Counted from the stretch's first letter, positions 8,954 to 16,400 are shown. The stretch is DNA of 38,918 nucleotides from CANLDA01 sp964021645 (GCA_964021645.1 CAXIAD010000020.1:1-38918), one strand, 5' to 3'. Numbers and translations: made by a program. Notes: a model not told the origin generated them from the sequence alone.

Positions 8954-10612
8954 TTAGCTATCGTCGCGGAAACGGTTCGCGATGGGGTAACGGCGGTCCA
9001 TCCAAAATGCCTTCTTGCTCAGCCTTGGGCCGGGTGCCGATTGAAACCGCTTATATTCGCTGATGTAAATCAGGTGCTCCACCTTTTTGACCGTGGTGCG
9101 ATCATATCCGGCAGCCACACATTCCGCGACGGATTTATCCTCATCCACCAGCATGAACAGGATCGCGTCCAGCACATCATAGGGCGGCAGGCTGTCGGAA
9201 TCCTGCTGGTCCGGGCGCAACTCTGCCGAAGGGGGCTTGTCGATGATCGACACGGGAATAACCTCCCCCGCTGGACCATCCATCCAGTCGCGGTGATTGT
9301 CATTGCGCCAGCGACACGTTTCAAACACCCGCGTTTTATACATATCTTTGATGGGGTTATAGCCGCCGGCCATATCGCCATATATCGTGGCATAGCCCAC
9401 CGCGACCTCGGATTTATTGCCTGTGGTCAGCAGCATCTCGCCAAATTTATTCGACATTGCCATCAATAACAGCCCCCGCAGGCGCGACTGAATATTTTCC
9501 TCAGCCAACCCCTCATCAAGGCCCGCAAACAGCGGTGCCAGCGTGTTGGTGATTGCAGCGCGCCCCTCGGCAATCGGGACAAAATCATAGTGGCAGCCGA
9601 GCCGCTCGGCGATATCCTTGGCATCATCAAGCGAGCCTTGGGAGGTGTATTCAGACGGCAACATCACGCAGCGCACATTTTCCGCACCCAAAGCATCTAC
9701 CGCAATCGTCGCCACGATCGCGGAATCAATCCCGCCTGACAGGCCTAGCAACACGGTTTTGAACCCGGTCTTGCCCATGTAATCGCGCAATGCCTCAACA
9801 CAAACGCGGTAATCCTGCTCCTCACCTGCGGGCAATAACGCCTTGGGGCCATGCTCTGCGCGCCAGCCATCCTCGGTGCGGACCAGATCAACATGGGCTG
9901 TGATCTCGTCAAATACGGGCAATTGCAGCGCCAACTCCCCACCGGGGTTCAACACGAACGAACCGCCATCAAACACCTGATCATCCTGCCCACCAACCAT
10001 ATTCAGATAGATCAGCGGCAAACCCGTCTCAATTACCCGCGCCACCATATGGTTCATGCGCCGATCAAATTTGTCGCGGTAATAGGGCGACCCATTGGGC
10101 ACGAGCAGGAATTCAGCCCCCGTTTCCTCCAGCGTTTCGGCCACATCCTCATACCACGCATCCTCGCAGATGGGGGAGCCGATGCGCGTGCCGTTCACTG
10201 CATATGGCCCGCCAAGGGGGCCGCTATCAAACAGGCGTACCTCGTCAAATACGGTGTAATTGGGCAAATGATGCTTGAGCTGGCGACTGACAACCTTGCC
10301 GCCGCGACAGATGTGATAGGCGTTATATAACTTGCCATCCTCAGCAAACGGGCCGCCAATCGCCAGTGTCGGCCCATCGGCACACTCAGCAGCCAGCGCC
10401 TCAATCTGTGCCATAGCGGCCAGATGAAACGCGGGCTTCACCACCAGATCCTGCGCATTATAGCCGGTTATAAACATTTCGGGCAGCGCGACCAGATCGG
10501 CACCCGCCTCTTTACCCTCTTGCCACGCGGCGCGTGCTTTGGCGGCATTGCCCTCCAGATCACCCATGGTTGGGTTTGCTTGGGCAATTGTCACACGGAA
10601 TTTGTCGGCCAT
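8954..10612 (-). CDS. nadE: Glutamine-dependent NAD+ synthetase
   Basis: A 552-residue two-domain enzyme that makes NAD+ from nicotinate adenine dinucleotide, ATP and glutamine. The N-terminal nitrilase-type glutaminase domain shows the full Glu-Lys-Cys triad: Glu45 (LPEMF), Lys113 (QLKHHLPN) and Cys149 (ICEDAW). The C-terminal synthetase domain has the PP-loop SGGIDSA at residues 292-298 and LLTTGNKSE further on. An ATG lies 12 bases upstream, but the GGAGG ribosome site falls between the two ATGs, which favours 10612. The gene faces the metallo-hydrolase and is divergent from the MORN gene, so it is probably monocistronic. Confidence 0.96.
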   Translation of the reverse strand: MADKFRVTIAQANPTMGDLEGNAAKARAAWQEGKEAGADLVALPEMFITGYNAQDLVVKPAFHLAAMAQIEALAAECADGPTLAIGGPFAEDGKLYNAYHICRGGKVVSRQLKHHLPNYTVFDEVRLFDSGPLGGPYAVNGTRIGSPICEDAWYEDVAETLEETGAEFLLVPNGSPYYRDKFDRRMNHMVARVIETGLPLIYLNMVGGQDDQVFDGGSFVLNPGGELALQLPVFDEITAHVDLVRTEDGWRAEHGPKALLPAGEEQDYRVCVEALRDYMGKTGFKTVLLGLSGGIDSAIVATIAVDALGAENVRCVMLPSEYTSQGSLDDAKDIAERLGCHYDFVPIAEGRAAITNTLAPLFAGLDEGLAEENIQSRLRGLLLMAMSNKFGEMLLTTGNKSEVAVGYATIYGDMAGGYNPIKDMYKTRVFETCRWRNDNHRDWMDGPAGEVIPVSIIDKPPSAELRPDQQDSDSLPPYDVLDAILFMLVDEDKSVAECVAAGYDRTTVKKVEHLIYISEYKRFQSAPGPRLSKKAFWMDRRYPIANRFRDDS

Positions 10613-10783
10613 GTCAGCCTCCATCGCTATTGGCTACCTACATATTATGCGCAGATTTAGCAGAACAACACGCGAGGGGAAGCACAAAGCGGCAAAAGGC
10701 GTTGCTTGAAGCCGCGCCCTGCACTAACTTTGCCCATGGGGGTCGTGTCATGCGGCTGGGGATGAACCCACATGAGGGAAAAT

Positions 10784-12196
10784 ATGTACAGCAGGCAGGT
10801 TAATTATTTGGTTTCGACAGCCGCATGGCTTGGTTTGGTAATGGGGACAGCGCTGCCTGCACAGGCACAGCAAACTGATGTGCTGACCAAACAATACGAT
10901 GATGGCGGCGTTTACAAAGGTACGTTCAAGGGTGGGCTGCAACATGGCACCGGCACCTACAAGCTGCCCAATGGCTATGAATACGCGGGCGACTGGGCTG
11001 ACGGCGAAATCAAGGGCATGGGGCAGGCGCGCTTCCCCAACGGCTCGGTTTATGACGGCGAGTTCAGCAAAGGCAAACCCGAGGGATTCGGCAAAATCAC
11101 CTTTACCGATGGTGGCACCTATGAGGGTGACTGGGCCGACGGCAAAATCACCGGCAACGGCGTGGCGATCTATGCTAACGGCGTGCGCTACGAGGGCGGC
11201 TTTATCAACGCGATGCACCACGGCAAGGGTGTGATGACCAGCCCGGGCGGCTATGCCTATGAGGGCGATTGGGTCAACGGCATCAAAGAAGGCGTTGCAA
11301 CCATCACCTACCCGGATGGCGCAAAATACAGTGGCCAGATCGTCGCTGGCGAACGCGAGGGCGACGGCAGCCTGACCATGGCGGGCGGCCTGATCTATCA
11401 GGGCACGTGGCGCGGTGGTCAAATCGACGGCACAGGTAATCTGACGCAATCCAATGGCGACGTCTACGAGGGCACCTTTGTTGGGGGGCAACGCGAAGGC
11501 CAAGGCCGCGTCGCCTACGCCAATGGCGATGTCTACCAAGGTCAGTTCGTCGCTGATAAACGCGAGGGCCAAGGTAGCTTTACCGGGGCAGATGGCTATG
11601 TCTACGTCGGCTCTTGGGTCTCTGGCCAGATCGAGGGCGAAGGCACCGTCACCTATCCCGATGGCTCAGTCTATGTTGGCGCTTTCCGCAAAGATCTCGC
11701 AGATGGCACAGGCATGATCACCTACCCCGACGGCTCCACATATGAGGGCGATTGGGTCGAAGGCGTGATTTCCGGCATGGGCAAAACCACCTATGCCAAC
11801 GGCCTTGTCTACGAGGGCGGTTTCAAGAATGCCAAAAACGAAGGCCACGGCGTGATGACCTATTCCGATGGTTACCGCTATGAGGGCATGTGGAAAGACG
11901 GCCAGCGTCACGGCGACGGTGTGGCAACCTATCCTGATGGCACTGTCTACACGGGCAATTTTGTCGATGGCCAACGTGACGGCACGGGCGAAATCGTCAT
12001 GAGCAGCGGTTTCAAATATTCCGGCGATTGGAAATCTGGCGAAATCAGCGGGCAGGGCACCGCGACCTATGCCAACGGCGATGTCTATCAGGGCACCTTC
12101 CGTGGTGGCAAACGTCAGGGCGAGGGCACGATGAATTACGCCAGCGGTGAACAAGCTACCGGCGAATGGGAAAGCGGCGCACTTTCTAGCAATTAG
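10784..12196 (+). CDS. Exported MORN-repeat protein (about 18 repeats)
   Basis: A 470-residue protein made almost entirely of MORN repeats. After a signal peptide ending near PAQAQ come about 18 consecutive units of exactly 23 residues with the pattern YxGxWxxGxxxGxGxxxYxDGxx, then a partial unit at the C-terminus. No other domain is present. MORN arrays form extended beta-hairpin ribbons that often bind membranes or proteins, but a secreted bacterial array of this size has no known reaction. I chose the ATG at 10784, which has GAGGGA at 10774-10779; an in-frame ATG at 10772 is possible. The gene is followed by a strong terminator and seems monocistronic. At DNA level the 69-base units are degenerate, suggesting old duplication and selection at protein level. 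Confidence 0.9.
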   Translation: MYSRQVNYLVSTAAWLGLVMGTALPAQAQQTDVLTKQYDDGGVYKGTFKGGLQHGTGTYKLPNGYEYAGDWADGEIKGMGQARFPNGSVYDGEFSKGKPEGFGKITFTDGGTYEGDWADGKITGNGVAIYANGVRYEGGFINAMHHGKGVMTSPGGYAYEGDWVNGIKEGVATITYPDGAKYSGQIVAGEREGDGSLTMAGGLIYQGTWRGGQIDGTGNLTQSNGDVYEGTFVGGQREGQGRVAYANGDVYQGQFVADKREGQGSFTGADGYVYVGSWVSGQIEGEGTVTYPDGSVYVGAFRKDLADGTGMITYPDGSTYEGDWVEGVISGMGKTTYANGLVYEGGFKNAKNEGHGVMTYSDGYRYEGMWKDGQRHGDGVATYPDGTVYTGNFVDGQRDGTGEIVMSSGFKYSGDWKSGEISGQGTATYANGDVYQGTFRGGKRQGEGTMNYASGEQATGEWESGALSSN

Positions 12197-12272
12197 GCCC
12201 GCTAGCAATCAGGTCGACGCACGCTTACCCGATCAAATCGGGGCGACAGCTTACGCGCCTCACAGAAATTCA

Positions 12273-12304
12273 AAACAGGGCAGGGTTTCGACCTTGCCCT
12301 GTTT
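12273..12304 (+). terminator. Terminator after the MORN gene
   Basis: A 14-bp stem (12273-12286 with 12291-12304, one G-T pair) closed by a TTCG tetraloop and ending in TTT. TTCG-capped stems are exceptionally stable, and the position 77 bases after the stop fits an intrinsic terminator. Confidence 0.8.
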
Positions 12305-12380
12305 CAGTTGGCCTACTACCGTTTGCGCGTGGCGCGATGTCTTATCCCGCTTGACCACGCATAGCGCACAAGGACGAGAC

Positions 12381-12956
12381 ATGGCATTTACCTTTAGCTC
12401 CGATTTTGATCCGCAACCCACGCTGCACGGCAATGGTGTGTCCTTACAGCCCCTCTGCGCCGCTGACCGCGAGGCCTTGGCGATGGCCGCAAGTGATCCC
12501 CTGATCTGGGCGGGGCATCCAAACCCTAACCGTCACGAGAGGGCGGTGTTTGAACCCTATTTCGACATGTTGCTGGCAACAGGCTCGGCAATGGTGATTC
12601 GCGACCACAATGACCGCATCATCGGCTGCACCGTCTACTACGTCGATACAAACGCGCCCTCGCGGTTGTCGATTGGGTTCACCTTCCTTGTGTGCGATCA
12701 CTGGGGCGGGGCCACCAACCGCATCGTGAAGCGGCTGATGCTTGGGCATCTCTTTACCACCGCCAGCGAGGCATGGTTTCACATTGGCCCGACAAATCTG
12801 CGCTCACAGATGGCCACGACCCGTCTCGGCGCGGTGTTCACCCATGAGGCCGATATTGATCTTGCGGGCAGTCCGGCGCGTTGGAAATGCTATTGTCTGA
12901 CGCGGGAAAACTGGCATGAGAATGACCGCCAGCGTAGCGGCCTCCCGACCTTGTAA
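12381..12956 (+). CDS. GNAT family N-acetyltransferase (RimJ/RimL type)
   Basis: A 191-residue protein resembling the RimJ/RimL branch of GNAT acetyltransferases, which move an acetyl group from acetyl-CoA to an amine. Visible features are the N-terminal LxPLxxxDxEAL strand-helix, IGCTVYYVD (strand beta-4), the SIGFTFLVCDHWGG segment that replaces the usual acetyl-CoA loop, and NLRSQMATTRLGAVF near the C-terminus, where the N..S..(L)G motif is normal. Substrate is unknown. The ATG at 12381 follows AAGGACGA; an open frame extends upstream to 12147 but would overlap the MORN gene and its terminator. It is probably transcribed alone. Confidence 0.82.
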   Translation: MAFTFSSDFDPQPTLHGNGVSLQPLCAADREALAMAASDPLIWAGHPNPNRHERAVFEPYFDMLLATGSAMVIRDHNDRIIGCTVYYVDTNAPSRLSIGFTFLVCDHWGGATNRIVKRLMLGHLFTTASEAWFHIGPTNLRSQMATTRLGAVFTHEADIDLAGSPARWKCYCLTRENWHENDRQRSGLPTL

Positions 12957-13285
12957 ACCCCTACGTAAAATCCCACATAGTTTTGTACAAAACGCGGGGG
13001 TATTTTGTACAAAACGTACAAAACTCAGGGGTCAAATGCTGGGTAAAAGTGGCGGGCCCGCAGACGCAACCGTGGGGTTTTATCATTCCTGAGGACCTGT
13101 ATGTACAGGTGGGCGCCAGGTAATTTGACCAGGGCCAAAACAGAGCCAGCTCCCTCAGAATTGCGTAAGGCCACTGGAATGTAACCGGATCACGAGAAGG
13201 GCAGAACCCGCCAAGCCCTAGGTAGTCCTTGTCGCCTCGCTTAACAAGGGGCATGCCCGTTTCGATTTCGGGTATGATAGCAGGG
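12957..13285. other. Gene-free stretch with no supported coding sequence
   Basis: Together with the promoter that follows, this is the longest gap in the window (363 bases to the mmcB start). A 112-codon frame on the minus strand (12961-13299) has no recognisable domain and starts inside the LexA box, so I do not call it a gene. The stretch holds the GTACAAAAC repeats near its left end and a small perfect inverted repeat, ACCTGTA-TG-TACAGGT, at 13095-13110. The rest shows nothing I can name. Confidence 0.5.
12980..13024. repeat. Three GTACAAAAC repeats, two within palindromes
   Basis: GTACAAAAC occurs at 12985-12993, 13007-13015 and 13016-13024. The first lies in the perfect palindrome GTTTTGTACAAAAC (12980-12993) and the second in TTTTGTACAAAA (13003-13014). 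The first two are 22 bases apart, two helical turns; the third abuts the second. This looks like a cluster of protein-binding sites, but the nearest start codon is 296 bases away. Confidence 0.6.
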
Positions 13286-13313
13286 TTGATTTTGTTCACA
13301 CTTTGTTCATATT
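13286..13313 (+). promoter_or_regulatory. LexA box within the mmcB promoter
   Basis: GTTC (13294-13297), seven bases, GTTC (13305-13308) is an exact match to the alphaproteobacterial LexA site GTTC-N7-GTTC. It sits between a possible -35 TTGATT (13286-13291) and -10 CATATT (13308-13313). Transcription would then start at about 13320, the A of the mmcB ATG, giving a leaderless mRNA; this agrees with the lack of a ribosome-binding site. The LexA site is visible directly; the promoter hexamers are weaker. Confidence 0.75.
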
Positions 13314-13319
13314 GGATTT

Positions 13320-13775
13320 ATGGATGAATTTCAGCAACCCGGACAACTTCTCGCGCGCGGCGTTAGTCGTCATTTGCACGGTCATGGCTTTGTTTCTATT
13401 GAGGAATTTGTGCCATCCCGCGGCTTGCGCGTTGATGTCATCGCCCTTGGTCCCAAGGGCGAGATCTGGGTAATTGAGTGTAAATCCAGCCGTGCGGATT
13501 TTCAAACCGATCAGAAATGGCAGGGCTATCTGGAATGGTGTGATCGGTATTTTTGGGCGGTGGACATCGAATTCCCGACCGAATTACTGCCCGAAGACAC
13601 CGGGCTGATCATCGCGGATGCCTATGACGCCGAAATTATTCGCATGCCGGTTGAGGAAAAGCTCGCCGCTGCGCGCCGCAAAAAACTGATTCAGAATTTC
13701 GCGACCGTTGCCGCGCGTCGTCTGCACCGGTTTCGCGATCCCAAACTTACCGCCCTGCCTGAGGATGAAACCTAG
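13320..13775 (+). CDS. mmcB: MmcB family DNA repair nuclease
   Basis: A 151-residue protein of the MmcB family, PD-(D/E)XK-fold proteins found in alphaproteobacteria. In Caulobacter mmcB is an SOS-regulated gene needed for resistance to mitomycin C. The nuclease core is visible as Asp39 in RVDVIA and Glu53-x-Lys55 in VIECKSS, followed by a conserved WQGYLEWCDRYFWAVD segment. The LexA box and possible leaderless start just upstream fit damage induction. No ribosome-binding sequence precedes the ATG. The gene ends in a CTAG shared with the stop of the convergent DUF6324 gene. Family and regulation agree well; the exact DNA lesion is not inferable. Confidence 0.9.
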   Translation: MDEFQQPGQLLARGVSRHLHGHGFVSIEEFVPSRGLRVDVIALGPKGEIWVIECKSSRADFQTDQKWQGYLEWCDRYFWAVDIEFPTELLPEDTGLIIADAYDAEIIRMPVEEKLAAARRKKLIQNFATVAARRLHRFRDPKLTALPEDET

Positions 13776-13960
13776 CTGGAAACCTGACGTGCCGCCTCGG
13801 CTGCTGCACGAATTTCTTCTGCAATTTCATCGGCTTCCTCGGGGCTGAAGTCCATGGGGATCTCAACCGCACCCGCGTCGATGAACAGGCGCACAAAGCC
13901 CTTTTCGGTCGGGCCGATCTGAAGATTTGCTTCAATGTCGCGTTCTGTGTCGATGCTCAT
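13772..13960 (-). CDS. Small DUF6324-type protein
   Basis: A 62-residue acidic protein (MSIDTERDIEANLQIG at the start, then PMDFSPEEADEIAEEIRAAAEAAR). I recall this short conserved protein from Rhodobacterales as DUF6324; function is unknown. The predicted shape is a short beta region followed by a charged helix. The ATG at 13960 has GGAGAA a few bases upstream on the minus strand; a longer frame reaching 14032 lacks support. It converges on mmcB with overlapping stop codons and is divergent from the acetyltransferase starting at 14026. Confidence 0.75.
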   Translation of the reverse strand: MSIDTERDIEANLQIGPTEKGFVRLFIDAGAVEIPMDFSPEEADEIAEEIRAAAEAARQVSS

Positions 13961-14025
13961 GGGTGTTCTCCTGACTGTCTGAATCGGGTAACGTGAATTA
14001 CACGGATTGGCAAGATGAGGTCGAA

Positions 14026-14532
14026 ATGACACCGCAAGTTCAGTTAAGACAGTTTCGCGCAGAGGATGCCGATTGGTTGGTCGAAAAACACGCTGACCTC
14101 TACGCCAATGACGAGGGGTTCGACGCCACCTTTGGCCCCTTGGTGGCCGATATTGTCACGGGTTTTCTACAGAATCACGACCCCCGGCTTGAACGCGGCT
14201 GGATCGCAGAATCAGCGGGGCAGCGTCTTGGCAGTATCTTTTGTGTACGCCTCACCGATGAGACAGCTAAATTGCGTCTTTTCATGGTCTTACCAGAGGC
14301 GCGCGGCCAGCAGGTTGGCCTGAAACTGTTGAAAACCTGCATGCAATTTGCCCAGGATAACGGTTATCATGGCATGCAACTTTGGACCCACGAAAGCCAC
14401 AAGGCCGCCTGCGCGCTCTATGCTGCAAACGGCTGGTCCCTCAGCGCGTCCAAACCTGTTCATAGTTTTGGCGTTGATCTTGTCGAGCAAAGCTGGGGAA
14501 TTCAGTTCCAAAGCGTTTCGCGTAAAATCTGA
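14026..14532 (+). CDS. GNAT family N-acetyltransferase
   Basis: A 168-residue single-domain GNAT enzyme. The acetyl-CoA loop reads ARGQQVGLKLL (motif A, Q/R-x-x-G-x-G/A type), preceded by LRLFMVLPE. The late motif ALYAANGWSLSASKPVHSFG matches the usual AxxLYxxxGF segment. Such domains often occur fused to MarR regulators, but here there is no DNA-binding part; substrate is unknown. A GTG at 13993 is in frame, but the ATG at 14026 has GAGG at 14017-14020 and begins directly at the first strand. The stop codon lies in the loop of a stable hairpin. Confidence 0.82.
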   Translation: MTPQVQLRQFRAEDADWLVEKHADLYANDEGFDATFGPLVADIVTGFLQNHDPRLERGWIAESAGQRLGSIFCVRLTDETAKLRLFMVLPEARGQQVGLKLLKTCMQFAQDNGYHGMQLWTHESHKAACALYAANGWSLSASKPVHSFGVDLVEQSWGIQFQSVSRKI

Positions 14533-14577
14533 ATCACGGGTTTTATGCGAAACGTCTGCTACGCTTATATGTTTCGC
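14514..14577. terminator. Competing hairpins at the acetyltransferase 3' end
   Basis: CGTTTCGCGTAAAA (14514-14527) pairs over 14 positions (one G-T) with TTTTATGCGAAACG (14541-14554). GCGAAAC within the second arm (14547-14553) can instead pair with GTTTCGC at 14571-14577. The first arm encodes the last residues of the acetyltransferase and its stop lies in the loop. Probably a terminator or 3'-end stabiliser. Confidence 0.5.
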
Positions 14578-14700
14578 TATGTCGCGTCTTTTCCCTGCAT
14601 CAGGTCATAGGCGAGACGCTTTAATCTAATAACAAAATCCGCTTTAGGGCGTTTTAGGTGCTTGCATTCATCTGCGCCTGACGGTAAATCGCCCAACAGT

Positions 14701-14777
14701 GCCGCCATAGCTCAGTAGGTTAGAGCGCCTGATTGTGGATCAGGAGGTCCCCCGTTCGAGCCGGGGTGGTGGTACCA
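14701..14777 (+). tRNA. tRNA-His (GTG)
   Basis: A complete 77-base cloverleaf: acceptor GCCGCCA with TGGTGGT (two G-U pairs), D arm GCTC/GAGC, anticodon stem CCTGA/TCAGG around loop TTGTGGA (anticodon GTG, histidine), five-base variable loop, T arm CCCCG/CGGGG around TTCGAGC, and encoded ACCA. The discriminator is A and the preceding base is T, so the usual G-1:C73 pair of tRNA-His is absent. That is the known condition in a large alphaproteobacterial group, where histidyl-tRNA synthetase has adapted. Confidence 0.97.
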
Positions 14778-14823
14778 CTTTCCAATTTATCAATAAGCCG
14801 CTGTTATAGCGGGCCAATTCGGC

Positions 14824-15117
14824 CTACTTGATGTCGACAGTTTGCTGCAACGCACCGGTCAAAGCATTGAATATCAAAATGCGCTGATCTTTGGTGACAA
14901 TGGCATACCACCCTTCGCCCATCGTCACAGACTGCGCCTCGGCACCATCCGGCAGCGTGATATCTTCGGGTAAAATGGGGCTATCGTCAGACAAGCGGAT
15001 GACAACCAGCGCAAGGATGACTACAAGCCCGACAATCATCGTGCCGGTCAGGAATGTGACCAACCGGCGCAGAAACCTTAGATTGGCCGGCTCGATCGGT
15101 TCAGGAAGCTCTTCCAT
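14824..15117 (-). CDS. Small single-pass membrane protein, DUF6476 type
   Basis: A 97-residue protein with a short cytoplasmic N-terminus (MEELPEPIEPANLRFLRRL), one transmembrane helix at about residues 20-42 (TFLTGTMIVGLVVILALVVI) and a roughly 50-residue periplasmic part ending DQRILIFNALTGALQQTVDIK. I recognise it as a conserved Rhodobacterales protein (DUF6476); function unknown. The C-terminal part resembles one blade of a beta-propeller (IVTKDQRILIFNALTG). Its ATG (15117-15115) overlaps the ATG of the divergent rluD-like gene within CATG, so the two genes must share a promoter region lying inside each other's coding sequence. Confidence 0.8.
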   Translation of the reverse strand: MEELPEPIEPANLRFLRRLVTFLTGTMIVGLVVILALVVIRLSDDSPILPEDITLPDGAEAQSVTMGEGWYAIVTKDQRILIFNALTGALQQTVDIK

Positions 15118-16165
15118 GGCAACATCTCTTGTTCAACTGCAAATCCAGATGGATCCGCCCAAGCGTCTTGATAAGGCGCTTTCACGGGATGTACCAGCCG
15201 AAGCTTCGCTCTCGCGCACGCGCCTCGCGCGCTTGATTGCTGAGGGCCACGTTCAGGTGAACGGTGCCGTCGTCACCGACCCCAAGGCCAAGATCACCGA
15301 GGGGGCGGAGGTCGAAATCACCGTGCCCGTCGCTGAGGACAGCCATATCGGCCCCGAAGATATCCCGCTGAATGTGGTGTTTGAAGATGAGGATTTGATT
15401 GTCATCAACAAACCTGCTGGCATGGTTGTACACCCCGCACCAGGCAGCCCCACGGGCACGCTTGTCAACGCCTTGTTACATCATTGCGGCGATACATTAT
15501 CCGGCGTTGGTGGGTCAAAGCGCCCCGGTATTGTGCACCGAATTGACAAAGAGACCAGTGGCTTACTTGTTGTGGCGAAATCTGATCGTGCGCATCATGG
15601 CTTGGCCAAACAGTTTGAGAAACACACGGTTGAACGCTATTATCAGGCGGTGGTTTACGGCGTGCCCGATGCCTTTGATCCACGGTTGCGCGGCGTGCGC
15701 GGCGTGAATTTCGAAAGCGGCAACATCATGCGTATCACCACGCATCTTGCCCGCCACAAACATGACCGCCAAAAGCAGGCCGTGTTGTTTCACGGCGGAC
15801 GCCATGCCGTCACTCGCTCCCGTATTGTAGAGCCGTTAGGCAACCCGAATGTCGCGGCCCTCATCGAATGTTGGCTTGAAACCGGCCGCACCCACCAGAT
15901 CCGTGTTCATATGGCGCATGTCGGTCACGGGTTGATCGGCGATCCCACTTATGGCGGGCGTCGCAAATTGGCGGAAAAGGCGATTGGCCCCAAGGGAATC
16001 GCCGCTGTGCGCAATTTCCCAAGGCAGGCGCTGCATGCCGCCGTGATTGGCTTTATTCATCCGGTTACCAAAGAATCACTGCGGTTTAAGGCCGAATTGC
16101 CAACGGACATGCAGGAATTGCTTGAGGTTATGCGCAAGAAACCCACCGAAGAGCAGGCCGAATAG
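15116..16165 (+). CDS. rluD: RluA/RluD family rRNA pseudouridine synthase
   Basis: A 349-residue RNA modification enzyme. An N-terminal S4 RNA-binding domain (RLDKALSRDVP through HVQVNGAVVTDP, about residues 17-75) is followed by the pseudouridine synthase domain with HRIDKETSGL, catalytic Asp144, and the later GRTHQIRVHMAHVGHGLIGDPTYGG. This order matches RluD, which modifies helix 69 of 23S rRNA; RluC-type specificity cannot be excluded. I keep the start at 15116 because the residues before DPPKRLDKAL resemble homologues, although an ATG at 15149 is possible. The start codon overlaps that of the divergent DUF6476 gene. Confidence 0.9.
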   Translation: MATSLVQLQIQMDPPKRLDKALSRDVPAEASLSRTRLARLIAEGHVQVNGAVVTDPKAKITEGAEVEITVPVAEDSHIGPEDIPLNVVFEDEDLIVINKPAGMVVHPAPGSPTGTLVNALLHHCGDTLSGVGGSKRPGIVHRIDKETSGLLVVAKSDRAHHGLAKQFEKHTVERYYQAVVYGVPDAFDPRLRGVRGVNFESGNIMRITTHLARHKHDRQKQAVLFHGGRHAVTRSRIVEPLGNPNVAALIECWLETGRTHQIRVHMAHVGHGLIGDPTYGGRRKLAEKAIGPKGIAAVRNFPRQALHAAVIGFIHPVTKESLRFKAELPTDMQELLEVMRKKPTEEQAE

Positions 16166-16333
16166 CGCACAAACCCTGCGCGACAACATTTCACAACTGA
16201 CACAAGCGCGTGAGCGCCCCCCTTGATGACTGGCAACTGCACCGGGTTAGGTTCATCATTGATTAAAGCGTTTTGCCATAAACGGTGAACGACGCACATA
16301 CGACGAAATGCTTAAGAAATTTTAACCAGTCCG

Positions 16334-16362
16334 CTTGAAAGCGCGCCAAAGCTTACCTATCT
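16334..16362 (+). promoter_or_regulatory. Candidate sigma-32 promoter of rpoH
   Basis: CTTGAAA (16334-16340), 15 bases, CCTATCT (16356-16362) matches the heat-shock promoter pattern CTTGAAA-N11-16-CCCATnT with one substitution. It lies 39 bases before the rpoH start. Autoregulation of rpoH by its own product is known in alphaproteobacteria; for this site it is inference. Confidence 0.6.
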
Positions 16363-16400
16363 GGATGTTAAGCCTTTAAACATTAAGGGGAGGGACAGTC

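Noticed and set aside
10748..11572. Long open frame antisense to the MORN gene
   Set aside because: Repetitive coding DNA with high GC third positions gives long mirror frames; the MORN reading has exact repeat periodicity and a signal peptide.
10784..12196. CRISPR-like or tandem DNA repeat array suggested by the regular 69-base periodicity
   Set aside because: The periodicity is at protein level (MORN units of 23 residues); DNA units are degenerate and there are no spacers.
12961..13299. 112-codon frame on the minus strand in the gene-free stretch
   Set aside because: It has no recognisable domain and an unusual composition, and its start lies within the LexA box of mmcB; no ribosome site.
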